A stretch of 64,000 nt of DNA from Bacteroidales bacterium (GTDB taxonomy: Bacteria > Bacteroidota > Bacteroidia > Bacteroidales > UBA932), in NCBI GenBank assembly GCA_022648685.1, contig JALCMW010000001.1, positions 434,001-498,000 of the forward strand. Direction: 5' to 3'. Shown one piece after another: positions 19,354-29,212 of this stretch. Position 1 is the first letter of the stretch; every line of letters begins with the position of its first letter. The notes beneath the pieces were generated by a model. That model saw nothing but the letters and a program-made list of their open reading frames with translations, did not search any database and was not told the origin of the DNA. The position numbers and the translations under genes were made by a program.

Positions 19354-20649
19354 ATGGATAATCAGGAATTACAAAGACTGAAAAACAAATATGATATTAT
19401 AGGGAACGATCCTGTGCTGAACAGAGCGCTGGAAACAGCTGTGGCTGTAGCTCCTACCGATCTTACCGTTCTTATCACCGGTGAGAGCGGAGTTGGAAAG
19501 GAGAATATTCCCAAGATAATACAGCAAAGCAGCCGGAGGAAAAACGGAAAATATTTCGCCGTGAACTGCGGTGCGATCCCCGAGGGGACTATAGACTCGG
19601 AACTTTTCGGTCATGAAAAAGGATCCTTTACCGGAGCCATAGAAACCAGAAAAGGGTATTTCGAGGTTGCCGACGGAGGTACTTTGTTCCTTGATGAAGT
19701 CGGAGAACTGCCAATGGCATCCCAGGCGAAGCTGCTCAGGGTCCTGCAAAGCGGAGAGTTCATCAAAGTGGGTTCTTCCAAAGTCGAGAAGACTGATGTG
19801 AGGGTCGTTGCTGCCACAAATGTCAATCTTTGGTATGCTGTGGGACAAGGACGGTTCCGGGAAGATCTGTATTATAGGCTGAACGCTATCCAGATCACAA
19901 TGCCTGCCCTCAGGGACAGGAAAGATGACATTTATCTGCTTTTCAGGAAATTCACTTCGGATTTCTCCGAGAAATACGGAATGAAAAAGATTATCCTTAC
20001 GCACGATGCGATAGAAAAACTCAGGGACTACAGATGGCCCGGGAACATAAGGCAGCTTAAGAATTTCACCGAAACCGTTACGGCGATAGAGTCTCAGAAG
20101 GGTTCTTACGATTCCGAACGCTGCGAAATAGATTCCTCAATCTTAGGCCAATATTTTCCTAAGGAGGATCAGAATCTGCTTCCTGCAAAAGCTTCCGCCG
20201 GAGGAAGCGATAATATGACGGCTTCGGAGAAACAGATGATAATCAAAGCCCTGCTTGATCTGAAAAGGGATGTTGACAAAATCAAGGCTGATTTGTATAA
20301 AGAAAGGACGGCGGTATCCCATATGGCACCTTCGATCGAAGGTCCGCGCAATATGCCTGAAGAACAGGCGGAATGGCAAGTGCAGAAACCGCGTGAAAAT
20401 GTGCTGGAAAGCGAAAGCAATGGCAAGCTTTATGACATACAGGTTTCCAAATCGGAACCGGAGGAACAGATATTCCAGGAAGAAGACCTGTCGTTACAGA
20501 AAAACGGCGAGGATCTTATAAAGAAGGCTTTGGATAAATATCAAGGAAACAGGAAATTGGCTGCCAAGGAACTTGGCATATCGGAGAGGACGCTTTACAG
20601 GAAACTGCCCGATGAATACAAGAACATGAAGCCTCATTCAAAATTTTGA
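19354..20649 (+). CDS. Sigma-54-dependent transcriptional activator (AAA+, Fis-type HTH)
   Basis: Enhancer-binding protein that remodels sigma-54 RNA polymerase, about 431 residues. There is no receiver domain: the AAA+ domain begins almost at the N-terminus with Walker A GESGVGKE, the sigma-54 contact loop GSFTGA, Walker B TLFLDEVGEL, and the R-finger region (FREDLYYRLNAI). A variable linker (residues 275-380) precedes a Fis-like helix-turn-helix (NRKLAAKELGISERTLYRKL). It heads the unit with lptE, a TPR gene and secG, 4-11 bases apart, an order commonly seen in Bacteroidales. I used the ATG at 19354 rather than the TTG at 19345. Confidence 0.93.
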   Translation: MDNQELQRLKNKYDIIGNDPVLNRALETAVAVAPTDLTVLITGESGVGKENIPKIIQQSSRRKNGKYFAVNCGAIPEGTIDSELFGHEKGSFTGAIETRKGYFEVADGGTLFLDEVGELPMASQAKLLRVLQSGEFIKVGSSKVEKTDVRVVAATNVNLWYAVGQGRFREDLYYRLNAIQITMPALRDRKDDIYLLFRKFTSDFSEKYGMKKIILTHDAIEKLRDYRWPGNIRQLKNFTETVTAIESQKGSYDSERCEIDSSILGQYFPKEDQNLLPAKASAGGSDNMTASEKQMIIKALLDLKRDVDKIKADLYKERTAVSHMAPSIEGPRNMPEEQAEWQVQKPRENVLESESNGKLYDIQVSKSEPEEQIFQEEDLSLQKNGEDLIKKALDKYQGNRKLAAKELGISERTLYRKLPDEYKNMKPHSKF

Positions 20650-20653
20650 TTTT

Positions 20654-21181
20654 ATGAAAGAGTATTGCAAAATATCGTCGTATCTTATCCGCGCGGCAGC
20701 TTTGTTCTTATGCCTTTTTTTGTGTCATTCTTGCGGCATATATTCTTTCTCAGGTACATCCATTCAGCCGGACGTGAAAACCGTGACCATAGATTATTTC
20801 GAATATAAAGCGCTGCGGGTCAATCCGTCGCTCAGCAATGACATGACCGAATCGCTGAAAGACGAATTCAAGAAAATGACCAGGCTCGAGCAGGTTTCGA
20901 TGGACGGGGATATCGAGATAGCGGGTGAAATCACTGGATATGATGTCCGTGCTACGGCGGTTACCGCAGATGAGGTCGCTTCCAAGAACAGGCTTACGGT
21001 TACGATAAAAGTAACGTTCACGAATAGGAAATACCCTGAAGATAATTTTGAAAAGAGTTTTTCCCAATATTCGGACTATGATTCCACGAAATCCCTTGAT
21101 TCTGTCGAATCGACTCTTACCGATGAAATAGTCGAAAAACTTGTGGATGACATTTTCAATGCGACCGTAGCGAACTGGTGA
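20654..21181 (+). CDS. lptE: LPS assembly lipoprotein LptE
   Basis: Outer membrane lipoprotein that plugs the LptD barrel and helps insert lipopolysaccharide, 175 residues. The signal peptide ends in a lipobox with Cys near residue 27 (LCHSCGIYSFSGTS); GIYSFSG is the typical Bacteroidota LptE start. The rest is a compact alpha/beta domain (SLKDEFKKMTRLEQV ... GEITGYDVRA) ending in a helix. Four bases after the activator and 6 before the TPR gene. Confidence 0.85.
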   Translation: MKEYCKISSYLIRAAALFLCLFLCHSCGIYSFSGTSIQPDVKTVTIDYFEYKALRVNPSLSNDMTESLKDEFKKMTRLEQVSMDGDIEIAGEITGYDVRATAVTADEVASKNRLTVTIKVTFTNRKYPEDNFEKSFSQYSDYDSTKSLDSVESTLTDEIVEKLVDDIFNATVANW

Positions 21182-21187
21182 TGTATT

Positions 21188-21790
21188 ATGAACGATTTTA
21201 TTGATTTGAAGAAACTTTCATTTGACGAACTTACCGGTGTCGTGAATCTTTATCCATGGTTCGGAGCCGCAAGGAAAGAGCTTAGTGAAAGGATGTCAGG
21301 ACTGGGAGGCCGGGACTGGGGGGTTGCGCAATATGCGGATTCTGCAATGTATGTAGTGTCACGGGACATTATTTGCGATCTTGCAAGGCCGGCGGTAAAG
21401 GAGGATTATTCTGACAGGGACGTCAAGGATCTGCTTGAAACTTACATAGACTCGGACAAGAAAGAGGGGCCGGTGCGGGAATCTTCCGAAGGTACGGCAA
21501 GACGCATAAGGGTCGTAGGAGGAGATTATTTCACCCAATCCCAGTATGACAATGTCCGGACGGCGGGCGACAATATGTTTTCGCATTTTGCGGATAAGGT
21601 GAAATCGGAAAGCTCCGGTTGTCAGGAAAACGAATTATCCGATGATTTCTGTACGGAAACTCTTGCCAGAATATACGAGGAACAAGGCTATTATGATGAA
21701 GCTAAGCGTATTTATTCGAAACTAATTTTGGCATATCCGGAAAAAAACGCTTACTTTGCAAGTCTTATTGAGAAATTGGATATAGGATAA
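21188..21790 (+). CDS. Small TPR-like protein of unknown function
   Basis: A 200-residue soluble protein without signal peptide. The C-terminal 45 residues form one TPR-like helix pair (TETLARIYEEQGYYDEAKRI YSKL in two parts); the N-terminus is acidic and helical. Its fixed position between lptE and secG is the main clue; no function is assigned. Confidence 0.7.
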   Translation: MNDFIDLKKLSFDELTGVVNLYPWFGAARKELSERMSGLGGRDWGVAQYADSAMYVVSRDIICDLARPAVKEDYSDRDVKDLLETYIDSDKKEGPVRESSEGTARRIRVVGGDYFTQSQYDNVRTAGDNMFSHFADKVKSESSGCQENELSDDFCTETLARIYEEQGYYDEAKRIYSKLILAYPEKNAYFASLIEKLDIG

Positions 21791-21801
21791 AAATTAAATC
21801 T

Positions 21802-22161
21802 ATGAGTGCAATATTTACAATTCTTACGGTACTTATTGTTATAGCAAGCATTCTTCTTACGATAGTCGTATTGCTCCAGAATGGCAAAGGCGACGGCATG
21901 GCCAGTAACTTCGTTGCCGGAAACCAGACATTTGGCGTAAGACAGACTGCCGATATGCTTGAGAAGGTATCGTGGGGGCTGGTAACTTTCATTTTGGTCG
22001 TTTCTATCGTAACTTCTTTCACTACCGGAACCAAGGGTACCGAAGTTGATGTGACGAACAAAATAGAAAATGCCGCTTCGGAACAACAGCCGTCATTCCC
22101 TTCTGCTCCGGTACAGCAGTCGGCTCCGGCTCAGGAAGTGCCTTCCACTCCTGCCAAGTAA
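21802..22161 (+). CDS. secG: Preprotein translocase subunit SecG
   Basis: Small SecYEG subunit of 119 residues with two membrane helices (residues 2-24 and about 54-73) separated by the conserved cytoplasmic loop containing LLQNGKGDGMASNFV and GVRQTADMLEK. The C-terminal tail is Pro/Gln/Ser-rich (PSFPSAPVQQSAPAQ), as in other Bacteroidota SecG proteins. Followed by a strong terminator. Confidence 0.92.
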   Translation: MSAIFTILTVLIVIASILLTIVVLLQNGKGDGMASNFVAGNQTFGVRQTADMLEKVSWGLVTFILVVSIVTSFTTGTKGTEVDVTNKIENAASEQQPSFPSAPVQQSAPAQEVPSTPAK

Positions 22162-22191
22162 CAAGCCAAATTGTCTGTAAGTGAATAATTT

Positions 22192-22230
22192 ATGCTCTTT
22201 TTGCTGACATTTTGTCAGCAAAAAGAGCAT
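22192..22230 (+). terminator. Terminator after secG
   Basis: A perfect 18-bp stem (ATGCTCTTTTTGCTGACA and complement) with a TTT loop. The poly-A/poly-T stretch is inside the stem, so it may act in both directions. Confidence 0.75.
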
Positions 22231-22245
22231 GGAATATTATTTGAC

Positions 22246-22281
22246 TGAAAGCCGTTTGTTCTTCGGAACAGACGGCTTTCA
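22246..22281 (+). other. 16-bp hairpin with TTCG tetraloop before clpB
   Basis: TGAAAGCCGTTTGTTC pairs with GAACAGACGGCTTTCA (one G-T) across a C(TTCG)G tetraloop. No T-run follows, so it is either a second block after secG or a structured 5' region of the clpB mRNA. Confidence 0.6.
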
Positions 22282-22332
22282 TATTATGTTACAGCCTCTG
22301 TAAAAAATCGAAGAAAGAAGGAGGATAAGAAT

Positions 22333-24540
22333 ATGAATGAAAATAATACCACTGAAAAAAACGGCAGATACGAATTTCTGGGCAAATTTGCCTTGAATCT
22401 TAATGAAATGGCTGCCAAAGGAAAACTCGATCCGGTGATCGGCAGGGATGACGAGATAAGAAGAGTTCTTCAGATACTCAGCAGGAGGACTAAAAACAAT
22501 CCTATATTGGTAGGTGAACCGGGTGTAGGCAAAACGGCTATCTCCGAAGGCATAGCGCAGAAAATAGTTGACGGCAATGTACCCGAAAATCTTAAAAACA
22601 AAAAGATATTTTCTTTGGATATGGGATCCCTTATAGCAGGAGCGAAATATCAGGGGGAATTCGAAGAAAGGCTGAAAGGTGTCGTAAAGGAAGTGGTGGA
22701 CAGTGACGGAGAGGTCATTTTGTTTATAGACGAAATACATACCTTGGTGGGTGCCGGACGTACATCTGGGGCAATGGACGCTTCCAATATCTTGAAACCG
22801 GCTTTGGCCCGGGGGGAATTGAGGACAATCGGTTCTACCACTATGGATGAGTACCAGAAATATTTCGAGACTGACAAAGCGTTGGAGAGAAGGTTCCAGA
22901 CGGTAATGATTGATGAACCTACTCCTGCAGAATCCGTTGCCATACTCAGGGGCTTGAAAGAAAAATATGAAAATCACCACAAAGTCCGTATAGAAGATGA
23001 TGCTCTGATAGCCGCTGTAAATCTGTCGCACAGATATATAACGAACAGATTCCTGCCTGACAAAGCTATCGATCTGGTTGACGAAGCTGCAGCTAAACTG
23101 CGTCTCGAAATGAACTCGGTTCCAGAGCCGATAGATGAGCTCAACAGCAAAATCAAGGAGTTGGAAATCGAGAAAGAAGCGATAAAACGTGAAGGAGTTT
23201 CTCTGAAATCCGAAAAGATAGACGAAAGTCTCAAGAATTATATGTCACAGAGGGACGCTCTGATGGACAGGTGGAACAAGGAGAAGCAGATATTGTCCGG
23301 CTTGCAGTCGGCACGTCAGAAAATAGATGATTACAAAATACAGGCTCAGGCTGCTGAAAGAAGCGGGGATTATGGAAAGGTTGCCGAAATCCGTTATGGA
23401 AAGATTGCCGCGGCCCAGAAAACCATAGATGAACTTTCCGAGAAACAGTCCGGCATAAAAGATCCGATAATAACGGAATCCGTTACCCCTCAGGATATTG
23501 CAGAGGTCGTTGCAAAATGGACCGGAATTCCAGTACAGCGTATGCTGGAAAGCGAGAAGGAAAAGCTTCTCCGTATGGAAGACGAACTTCATAAAAGGGT
23601 TGTCGGGCAGGACAAGGCCATAAAAGCAATTGCGGATGCCGTCAGGAGAAGCCGTGCCGGTCTTTCCAATGAAAAGAGACCGATAGGATCGTTCCTGTTC
23701 ATGGGCACTACAGGTGTCGGCAAGACTGAACTTGCAAAGGCTTTGGCGGAGTTCCTGTTCAACGATGAAAACATGATGACCCGTATAGATATGAGCGAAT
23801 ACCAGGAACGCCATACTGTGAGCCGTCTTATCGGTGCTCCTCCGGGATACGTCGGATATGACGAAGGCGGGCAGCTTACCGAAGCCGTAAGGCGTAAACC
23901 CTATTCGGTAATTCTTCTGGACGAAATAGAAAAAGCCCATCCCGATGTCTTCAACATATTGCTTCAGGTTCTGGACGACGGACGTCTTACCGACAATAAG
24001 GGCAGGACTGTGGATTTCAAGAATACGATTTTGATAATGACTTCCAATGTCGGTTCCGATATCATCCGGAATTATATGGAAAAGCTCCCCGAAATAGGTA
24101 ATCCGGGTGCCGACCCTGCAGCGGAAGGAAAAGCGGCGGAGGAAAGACGTAGGCTTCTTGATGAATGCAGCAAACAGGTCACTGAGATATTGAAACAAAC
24201 CGTACGGCCCGAATTTCTGAACAGGATAGATGAAATCATTATGTTCGATCCCCTAACCAAGAACGACATAAGGGAAATCCTTCATATCCAGATTAAAGAA
24301 TTACAGAACAGGTTGGCTGAGAACGGGGTGGAAATTTCCTTTACCAAAGCCTTCGAGGATTATATCGTCGGTCAGGATTATGATCCCGCTTACGGTGCAA
24401 GGCCTCTTAAGAGGTTGATCCAGAGTGAACTTGTGAATAAACTGGCCACATCGGTACTCGACGGAACAGTACATAAGGACTCGGTTATAGAAGTCGACGT
24501 TGCAGACGGGCAGATCATATTCAGGGATCACGCTAAATGA
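22333..24540 (+). CDS. clpB: ClpB-type disaggregase lacking the N-terminal domain
   Basis: Hsp100 disaggregase, 735 residues against roughly 860 for full ClpB. It begins almost at the first AAA+ domain ([22 protein letters not shown]), with Walker [10 protein letters not shown] and Walker [16 protein letters not shown] coiled-coil M-domain (residues about 265-400) marks it as ClpB rather than ClpA. The second AAA+ has Walker [11 protein letters not shown] (Thr for the usual Pro) and [11 protein letters not shown]. No ClpP-binding IGF-type loop was noticed. The start is firm: GGAGG lies 8 bases upstream and the preceding DNA holds terminator hairpins, so no substrate-binding N-domain is encoded here. 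It resembles the short ClpB isoform. Confidence 0.88.
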   Translation: MNENNTTEKNGRYEFLGKFALNLNEMAAKGKLDPVIGRDDEIRRVLQILSRRTKNNPILVGEPGVGKTAISEGIAQKIVDGNVPENLKNKKIFSLDMGSLIAGAKYQGEFEERLKGVVKEVVDSDGEVILFIDEIHTLVGAGRTSGAMDASNILKPALARGELRTIGSTTMDEYQKYFETDKALERRFQTVMIDEPTPAESVAILRGLKEKYENHHKVRIEDDALIAAVNLSHRYITNRFLPDKAIDLVDEAAAKLRLEMNSVPEPIDELNSKIKELEIEKEAIKREGVSLKSEKIDESLKNYMSQRDALMDRWNKEKQILSGLQSARQKIDDYKIQAQAAERSGDYGKVAEIRYGKIAAAQKTIDELSEKQSGIKDPIITESVTPQDIAEVVAKWTGIPVQRMLESEKEKLLRMEDELHKRVVGQDKAIKAIADAVRRSRAGLSNEKRPIGSFLFMGTTGVGKTELAKALAEFLFNDENMMTRIDMSEYQERHTVSRLIGAPPGYVGYDEGGQLTEAVRRKPYSVILLDEIEKAHPDVFNILLQVLDDGRLTDNKGRTVDFKNTILIMTSNVGSDIIRNYMEKLPEIGNPGADPAAEGKAAEERRRLLDECSKQVTEILKQTVRPEFLNRIDEIIMFDPLTKNDIREILHIQIKELQNRLAENGVEISFTKAFEDYIVGQDYDPAYGARPLKRLIQSELVNKLATSVLDGTVHKDSVIEVDVADGQIIFRDHAK

Positions 24541-24566
24541 ACTTATAAATCGGAATGAATATTCGT

Positions 24567-24574
24567 TATATTTG
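24567..24574 (+). promoter_or_regulatory. -7 promoter element for the nitrilase gene
   Basis: TATATTTG matches TAnnTTTG, 31 bases before the ATG. Confidence 0.45.
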
Positions 24575-24605
24575 TAAGAATAGTTGATAATCTTAATTTT
24601 ATCTT

Positions 24606-25394
24606 ATGAATATGCGGATATCCATTGTCCAGTTGGACATAGTCTTGGCCGATCCTGCCGCCAACCGGAACAAGGTGGCTCAAATTGTCAAGACGCTTCC
24701 GGAAACGGATCTTATCGTCCTTCCGGAAATGTTCTCTACAGGATTTGTTACCGAACCGCAAGGCATTGCGGAAAGTGAAAACAGCGAAACCCTGAAATTT
24801 ATGTTACGGATTTCCAAGGAAAAGAATTGCGCTGTAACCGGAAGTATCGCAGTAGGGGAAGATGAAGGCGATGGAAAGACTGTTTATTATAACAGGTTAT
24901 ATTTTGTAAGGCCTGATGGTAATGTAACAGTTTATAACAAGCGTCATCTGTTCACTTATGGCGGAGAAGGAAAATCATTTACCGCCGGCAGGGAACGAGT
25001 AGTAGTGGAATGGCGAGGGACAAGAATCCTTCTCCAGATATGCTATGACCTCCGTTTCCCCGTTTTCAGCAGAAACAGGATGGTTGCCCGTATCGGTCGT
25101 CCGGATTATGATATGATAATATATGTTGCAAGCTGGCCGGAAAGCAGAATCGATGCCTGGAATACTCTCCTTATGGCCAGAGCAATAGAAAATCAATGCT
25201 ACACAGTCGGTGTCAATCGGGTAGGCAAAGATTCCGCATGTAAATATTCAGGTGGCTCCGTTATTCTGAATCCACGTGGAAAACCGGTTGCAGCCTGTCT
25301 TGACTACGCAGAGGATACAGCCACCGCCGTCATAGATATGGATTATTTGTCATCTTTCAGGGACGTTTTCCCTGTGTTGGAAGACGCTGATTGA
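24606..25394 (+). CDS. Nitrilase-superfamily omega-amidase-like hydrolase
   Basis: A 262-residue C-N hydrolase with the Glu-Lys-Cys triad: Glu in VLPEMFSTGF (near 40), Lys in YNKRHLF (near 113), Cys in LLQICYDLRFPVF (near 146). Closest in feel to YafV/omega-amidase proteins, which hydrolyse alpha-ketoglutaramate in methionine salvage and glutamine transamination. No signal peptide, so cytoplasmic. Probably monocistronic: own -7 element upstream, and the ilv promoter begins about 30 bases after the stop. Confidence 0.85.
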   Translation: MNMRISIVQLDIVLADPAANRNKVAQIVKTLPETDLIVLPEMFSTGFVTEPQGIAESENSETLKFMLRISKEKNCAVTGSIAVGEDEGDGKTVYYNRLYFVRPDGNVTVYNKRHLFTYGGEGKSFTAGRERVVVEWRGTRILLQICYDLRFPVFSRNRMVARIGRPDYDMIIYVASWPESRIDAWNTLLMARAIENQCYTVGVNRVGKDSACKYSGGSVILNPRGKPVAACLDYAEDTATAVIDMDYLSSFRDVFPVLEDAD

Positions 25395-25423
25395 AAAAAA
25401 ACATGATTTTTTTTTGAAATCTC

Positions 25424-25454
25424 TTGCTTTTCGCAAAATGGTTTCCTAGTTTTG
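25424..25454 (+). promoter_or_regulatory. Promoter of the ilv operon
   Basis: TTG (25424-25426), 20 bases, TAGTTTTG (25447-25454). Transcription would start near 25461, before the leader peptide at 25484. Confidence 0.6.
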
Positions 25455-25483
25455 CAACGGTTACAAATTGAAAGTACCGATAT

Positions 25484-25561
25484 ATGATTAACATTTCCAT
25501 TATCGTCGTGTCCATTCTAAGTCTAGTGCTAAAAACATTTAGACCGGGAAGGCGTATGTGA
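25484..25561 (+). CDS. ilv operon leader peptide (attenuation)
   Basis: A 25-codon ORF just inside the predicted transcript. Residues 2-16 read INISIIVVSILSLVL: five Ile, three Val and three Leu among fifteen residues, the three amino acids made by the operon that follows. A terminator hairpin starts 33 bases after its stop and lies upstream of ilvD. This is the classical layout of ribosome-mediated attenuation, in which stalling at starved codons prevents the terminator. I did not work out the antiterminator pairing. Confidence 0.75.
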   Translation: MINISIIVVSILSLVLKTFRPGRRM

Positions 25562-25593
25562 TATGTTAAACTGAACATAAAATGAATTTACAC

Positions 25594-25625
25594 ACCCTTC
25601 TCAGTAGTACTGAGGAGGGTTTTTT
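25594..25625 (+). terminator. Attenuator terminator of the ilv operon
   Basis: ACCCTTCTCAG pairs with CTGAGGAGGGT (11 bp, one G-T) around TAGTA, followed by a run of T. It lies between the leader peptide and ilvD and inside the longest ilvD ORF, which shows that the ORF's first ATG at 25582 is not the gene start. Confidence 0.8.
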
Positions 25626-25641
25626 AATAAATGGCAATATG

Positions 25642-27477
25642 ATGAAACATCAGTTACGCAGCGCGGTTACCTTCGAAGGCCGCAGAATGGCCGGAGCAAG
25701 AGCTTTGTGGGGGGCTGCCGGTATGAAGAAAGAACAAATGGGGAAGCCGATAATTGCAATCGCTAATTCCTTCACACAGTTCGTTCCAGGGCACACCCAT
25801 CTCCATGAAGCTGGGCAGATTGTGAGGAAAGAAATAGAAAAACTGGGATGCTATGCCGCTGAGTTCGATACTATAGCCATTGACGACGGGATAGCAATGG
25901 GACACGACGGGATGCTTTATTCCCTTCCTTCGAGGGATATCATAGCGGACAGTGTCGAGTATATGGTCAATGCACACAAGGCTGATGCTTTGGTTTGCAT
26001 AAGCAATTGCGACAAAATAACTCCCGGGATGCTTATGGCGGCCATGAGGCTCAATATTCCAACAGTATTCGTCTCCGGCGGGCCTATGGAGGCCGGTGTC
26101 CTTGGTAATGAAAGGCTCGACCTAATAGACATCATGGTGAAATCCGCGGATAAGTCAATGAGCGATGAAAAAGTCGCCGAGATTGAATCCAGATCCTGCC
26201 CGGGTTGCGGTTGCTGTTCTGGTATGTTCACTGCCAATTCGATGAATTGCCTTACCGAAGCCATCGGTCTTGCTCTTCCCGGAAACGGAACTATTGTCGC
26301 AACGCACCGTAATCGTATCGCTTTATTGCGCAAGGCGGCTGAACTTATTGTGAAGAATGCTTACAAGTATTATGACGAAGGCGATGAAAGCGTACTCCCG
26401 AGGACTATTGCGAGCCGTGCCGCTTTTCTCAACGCAATGACGCTTGATATTGCAATGGGCGGTTCCACAAATACCGTTCTCCATCTTCTTGCTGTTGCGC
26501 ACGAAGCTGACGCGGATTTCGGAATGGACGATATAGACGCCCTTTCCCGTAAAGTGCCTTGTATCTGCAAAGTGGCTCCCAATACACAAAAATATCATAT
26601 CCAGGAAGTCGGACGTGCCGGCGGAATCGTTGCTATCATGAATGAACTTGCCAAAGGCGGTCTCGTGGATACTTCGGTCAGACGTGTGGACGGGATGACG
26701 CTTGCCGGTGAAATAGACAAGTATTGCATTCTCAGCGGAAATATATGCGAAGAGGCAGTTAAGATTTATAAAAGTGCCCCTGCAAACAGATTCAGCACGG
26801 AGATGGCTTCCCAGGGAACATATTATGAAAGTTTCGATACCGACAGGGCTGAAGGCTGCATCCGGGATATCGCTCACGCATACACCAAAGACGGAGGGCT
26901 TGCCGTGCTGAAAGGCAATATTGCAAGCAACGGTTGTGTAATCAAGACGGCAGGTGTGGACAAATCCATATGGAAATTTTCAGGACATGCAAAAGTTTTC
27001 GATTCCCAGGAAGCTGCAAGCGACGGGATCCTTGACGGAAAAGTCAAAAGCGGGGATGTCGTGGTAATCGCTTATGAAGGGCCGAAAGGCGGTCCCGGTA
27101 TGCAGGAAATGCTTTATCCGACTTCGTATATAAAGTCTGTCCATCTGGGAAAAGAATGCGCCCTTATTACCGACGGACGTTTCAGCGGAGGCACTTCAGG
27201 CTTGAGCATAGGGCATGTTTCCCCTGAAGCCGCAGCCGGAGGTAATATCGCTTTGATAAAAGACGGCGATATCATAGAAATAGATATTCCTGCCAGAAAA
27301 ATAAATGTACTCTTGACGGACGATGAACTTGCGGAGCGGCGCAAAGAAGAGATGAAACGAGGCAAGAAAGCCTTTACTCCTCCTTTCAGGCACAGAGTCG
27401 TATCCAAGAGCCTTAAGGCTTATGCATCAATGGTCAGTTCGGCCGATAAGGGGGCAGTGAGAATCATAGAAGATTAA
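25642..27477 (+). CDS. ilvD: Dihydroxy-acid dehydratase
   Basis: Iron-sulphur dehydratase converting dihydroxyisovalerate and dihydroxymethylvalerate to the keto acids of valine and isoleucine. About 611 residues. Start chosen at 25642 ([21 protein letters not shown]), which matches the family; the longer ORF from 25582 runs through the attenuator. Cluster cysteines are seen in [10 protein letters not shown] and [20 protein letters not shown]. The C-terminal [19 protein letters not shown] motif is intact. First gene of the operon, 22 bases before ilvB. Confidence 0.96.
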   Translation: MKHQLRSAVTFEGRRMAGARALWGAAGMKKEQMGKPIIAIANSFTQFVPGHTHLHEAGQIVRKEIEKLGCYAAEFDTIAIDDGIAMGHDGMLYSLPSRDIIADSVEYMVNAHKADALVCISNCDKITPGMLMAAMRLNIPTVFVSGGPMEAGVLGNERLDLIDIMVKSADKSMSDEKVAEIESRSCPGCGCCSGMFTANSMNCLTEAIGLALPGNGTIVATHRNRIALLRKAAELIVKNAYKYYDEGDESVLPRTIASRAAFLNAMTLDIAMGGSTNTVLHLLAVAHEADADFGMDDIDALSRKVPCICKVAPNTQKYHIQEVGRAGGIVAIMNELAKGGLVDTSVRRVDGMTLAGEIDKYCILSGNICEEAVKIYKSAPANRFSTEMASQGTYYESFDTDRAEGCIRDIAHAYTKDGGLAVLKGNIASNGCVIKTAGVDKSIWKFSGHAKVFDSQEAASDGILDGKVKSGDVVVIAYEGPKGGPGMQEMLYPTSYIKSVHLGKECALITDGRFSGGTSGLSIGHVSPEAAAGGNIALIKDGDIIEIDIPARKINVLLTDDELAERRKEEMKRGKKAFTPPFRHRVVSKSLKAYASMVSSADKGAVRIIED

Positions 27478-27499
27478 TTGAAAATTCTTTCGTATCGAG

Positions 27500-29212
27500 A
27501 TGAAAACTAATGGAGCCGAAGCATTGATGCTTTCTTTGATAGAAGAAGGGACGGATACCATATTCGGGTATCCGGGCGGACAGATCATGCCCGTTTATGA
27601 TAAATTATACGATTACAAGGATCGGATCCGGCATATCCTTGTCCGTCATGAGCAGGGAGCCATACATGCTGCACAGGGATACGCAAGGATGAAGAGGCGT
27701 CCGGGAGTTGTAATAGTGACATCGGGTCCGGGTGCGACAAATGTCGTTACCGGAATAGCGGATGCAATGGCCGATTCCACACCTGTAGTCGTGATAAGCG
27801 GTCAGGTACCTTCCTCCGCTCTCGGTACGGATGCTTTTCAGGAGGCCGATGTCATGGGACTTACTAGTCCCATAACCAAATGGAATTATCAGATACGTCG
27901 TGCTGAGGATGTTCCATGGGCCGTTTCACGGGCTTTCTATATTGCCATGACCGGCCGTCCGGGACCTGTTGTACTTGATTTTACAAAGGACGCCCAGGTA
28001 GGTATGACTGAATTCATCTATAACAAATGCAATTTTATCCGCAGTTATGTCCCCGAAAAGGAACCTGACGAAACTTCAATAGAAAAGGCTGCCGAAATTA
28101 TAAACTCCGCCAAGAAACCCTTTGCCGTTTTCGGCCAGGGCGTGACTCTAAGCCATGCGGAAAACGAACTTGCAGCTTTTTTGGAGAAAGGTGATATCCC
28201 TGCCGGGGCCACATTGCTCGGGATAAGTGCCTTGCCGTCGGATTTCGAATTGTACGAAGGCATGATAGGAATGCACGGAAATATCGCTCCGAACATAAAA
28301 ACCAACGAATGTGATGTGCTGATAGCCATCGGAATGCGTTTCGATGACAGGGTTACAGGAACGATTTCTACATACGCAAGACAAGCTAAGGTCATCCATA
28401 TTGATATCGACGCTTCCGAAATAGGCAAGATCATACCAGTCGAGGTGGGTATTCTTGGAGATGCAAAAAAAGTTCTTGTTTCGCTGACCGGGAAAATTCA
28501 CAGACGCAGGCACAGGGCATGGGTAAAGAGTTTCGATAAATGTTATGATGTCGAGAAGGAAAAAGTAATAGATCCGGAAGTAAGGCCTGAAACAGGATAT
28601 ATCCGCATGGGGGAGGTTGTTGAGGCTGTTTCCGGGGTCTCGGAAGGGAAAGCTGTTGTAATAACCGATGTCGGGCAGAATCAAATGATAGCGGCAAGAT
28701 ATTCCCGTTTCAGTATGAACAGAAGTATGATTACTTCCGGGGGGTTGGGGACTATGGGATTCGGCCTTCCTGCTGCGATAGGTGCCAAGACTGCAGTTCC
28801 CGACCGTCAGGTCTGTCTTTTTACAGGTGACGGAGGAATCCAGATGACGATTGAAGAATTGGGAACAATCATGCAGGAACATATAGGTGTCAAGATTATC
28901 ATTCTGAATAATAACTGGCTTGGGAATGTCCGTCAATGGCAGGAACTTTTCTTCGATGAAAGATATTCGCAGACAAGGATGCTAAATCCCGATTATTGCA
29001 AGATTGCTGATGCTTACGGAATAAAAAGCCGTGTAGTGAGCGATAGAAAAGAGCTCTATGCCGCGGTAAGGGAAATGCTTTCCGATGACCTTCCCTACAT
29101 AATGGATGTCCATGTGATAGAAGAAGGTCTGGTTATGCCTATGGTCCCTCCCGGCAAGGGAATCAATGAAATTATGTTGAACAGCAAAGAATGGTTCGAT
29201 TATGGAGAATAA
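27500..29212 (+). CDS. ilvB: Acetolactate synthase large subunit
   Basis: Thiamine-diphosphate enzyme joining pyruvate with pyruvate or 2-ketobutyrate; first shared step of Val/Leu/Ile synthesis. 570 residues: N-terminal PYR domain with the catalytic Glu in VRHEQGAIHAAQGYAR, a central FAD/Rossmann domain, and the C-terminal PP domain with LFTGDGGIQMTIEELGT...LNNNW. It overlaps ilvN by 11 bases, consistent with assembly of large and small subunits. Confidence 0.96.
   Translation: MKTNGAEALMLSLIEEGTDTIFGYPGGQIMPVYDKLYDYKDRIRHILVRHEQGAIHAAQGYARMKRRPGVVIVTSGPGATNVVTGIADAMADSTPVVVISGQVPSSALGTDAFQEADVMGLTSPITKWNYQIRRAEDVPWAVSRAFYIAMTGRPGPVVLDFTKDAQVGMTEFIYNKCNFIRSYVPEKEPDETSIEKAAEIINSAKKPFAVFGQGVTLSHAENELAAFLEKGDIPAGATLLGISALPSDFELYEGMIGMHGNIAPNIKTNECDVLIAIGMRFDDRVTGTISTYARQAKVIHIDIDASEIGKIIPVEVGILGDAKKVLVSLTGKIHRRRHRAWVKSFDKCYDVEKEKVIDPEVRPETGYIRMGEVVEAVSGVSEGKAVVITDVGQNQMIAARYSRFSMNRSMITSGGLGTMGFGLPAAIGAKTAVPDRQVCLFTGDGGIQMTIEELGTIMQEHIGVKIIILNNNWLGNVRQWQELFFDERYSQTRMLNPDYCKIADAYGIKSRVVSDRKELYAAVREMLSDDLPYIMDVHVIEEGLVMPMVPPGKGINEIMLNSKEWFDYGE

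Noticed and set aside
25582..25641. N-terminal extension of ilvD from ATG 25582
   Set aside because: These codons run through the attenuator terminator stem, and the family N-terminus begins at MKHQLRS.
28148..28936. 262-codon minus-strand ORF
   Set aside because: Antisense shadow of ilvB.
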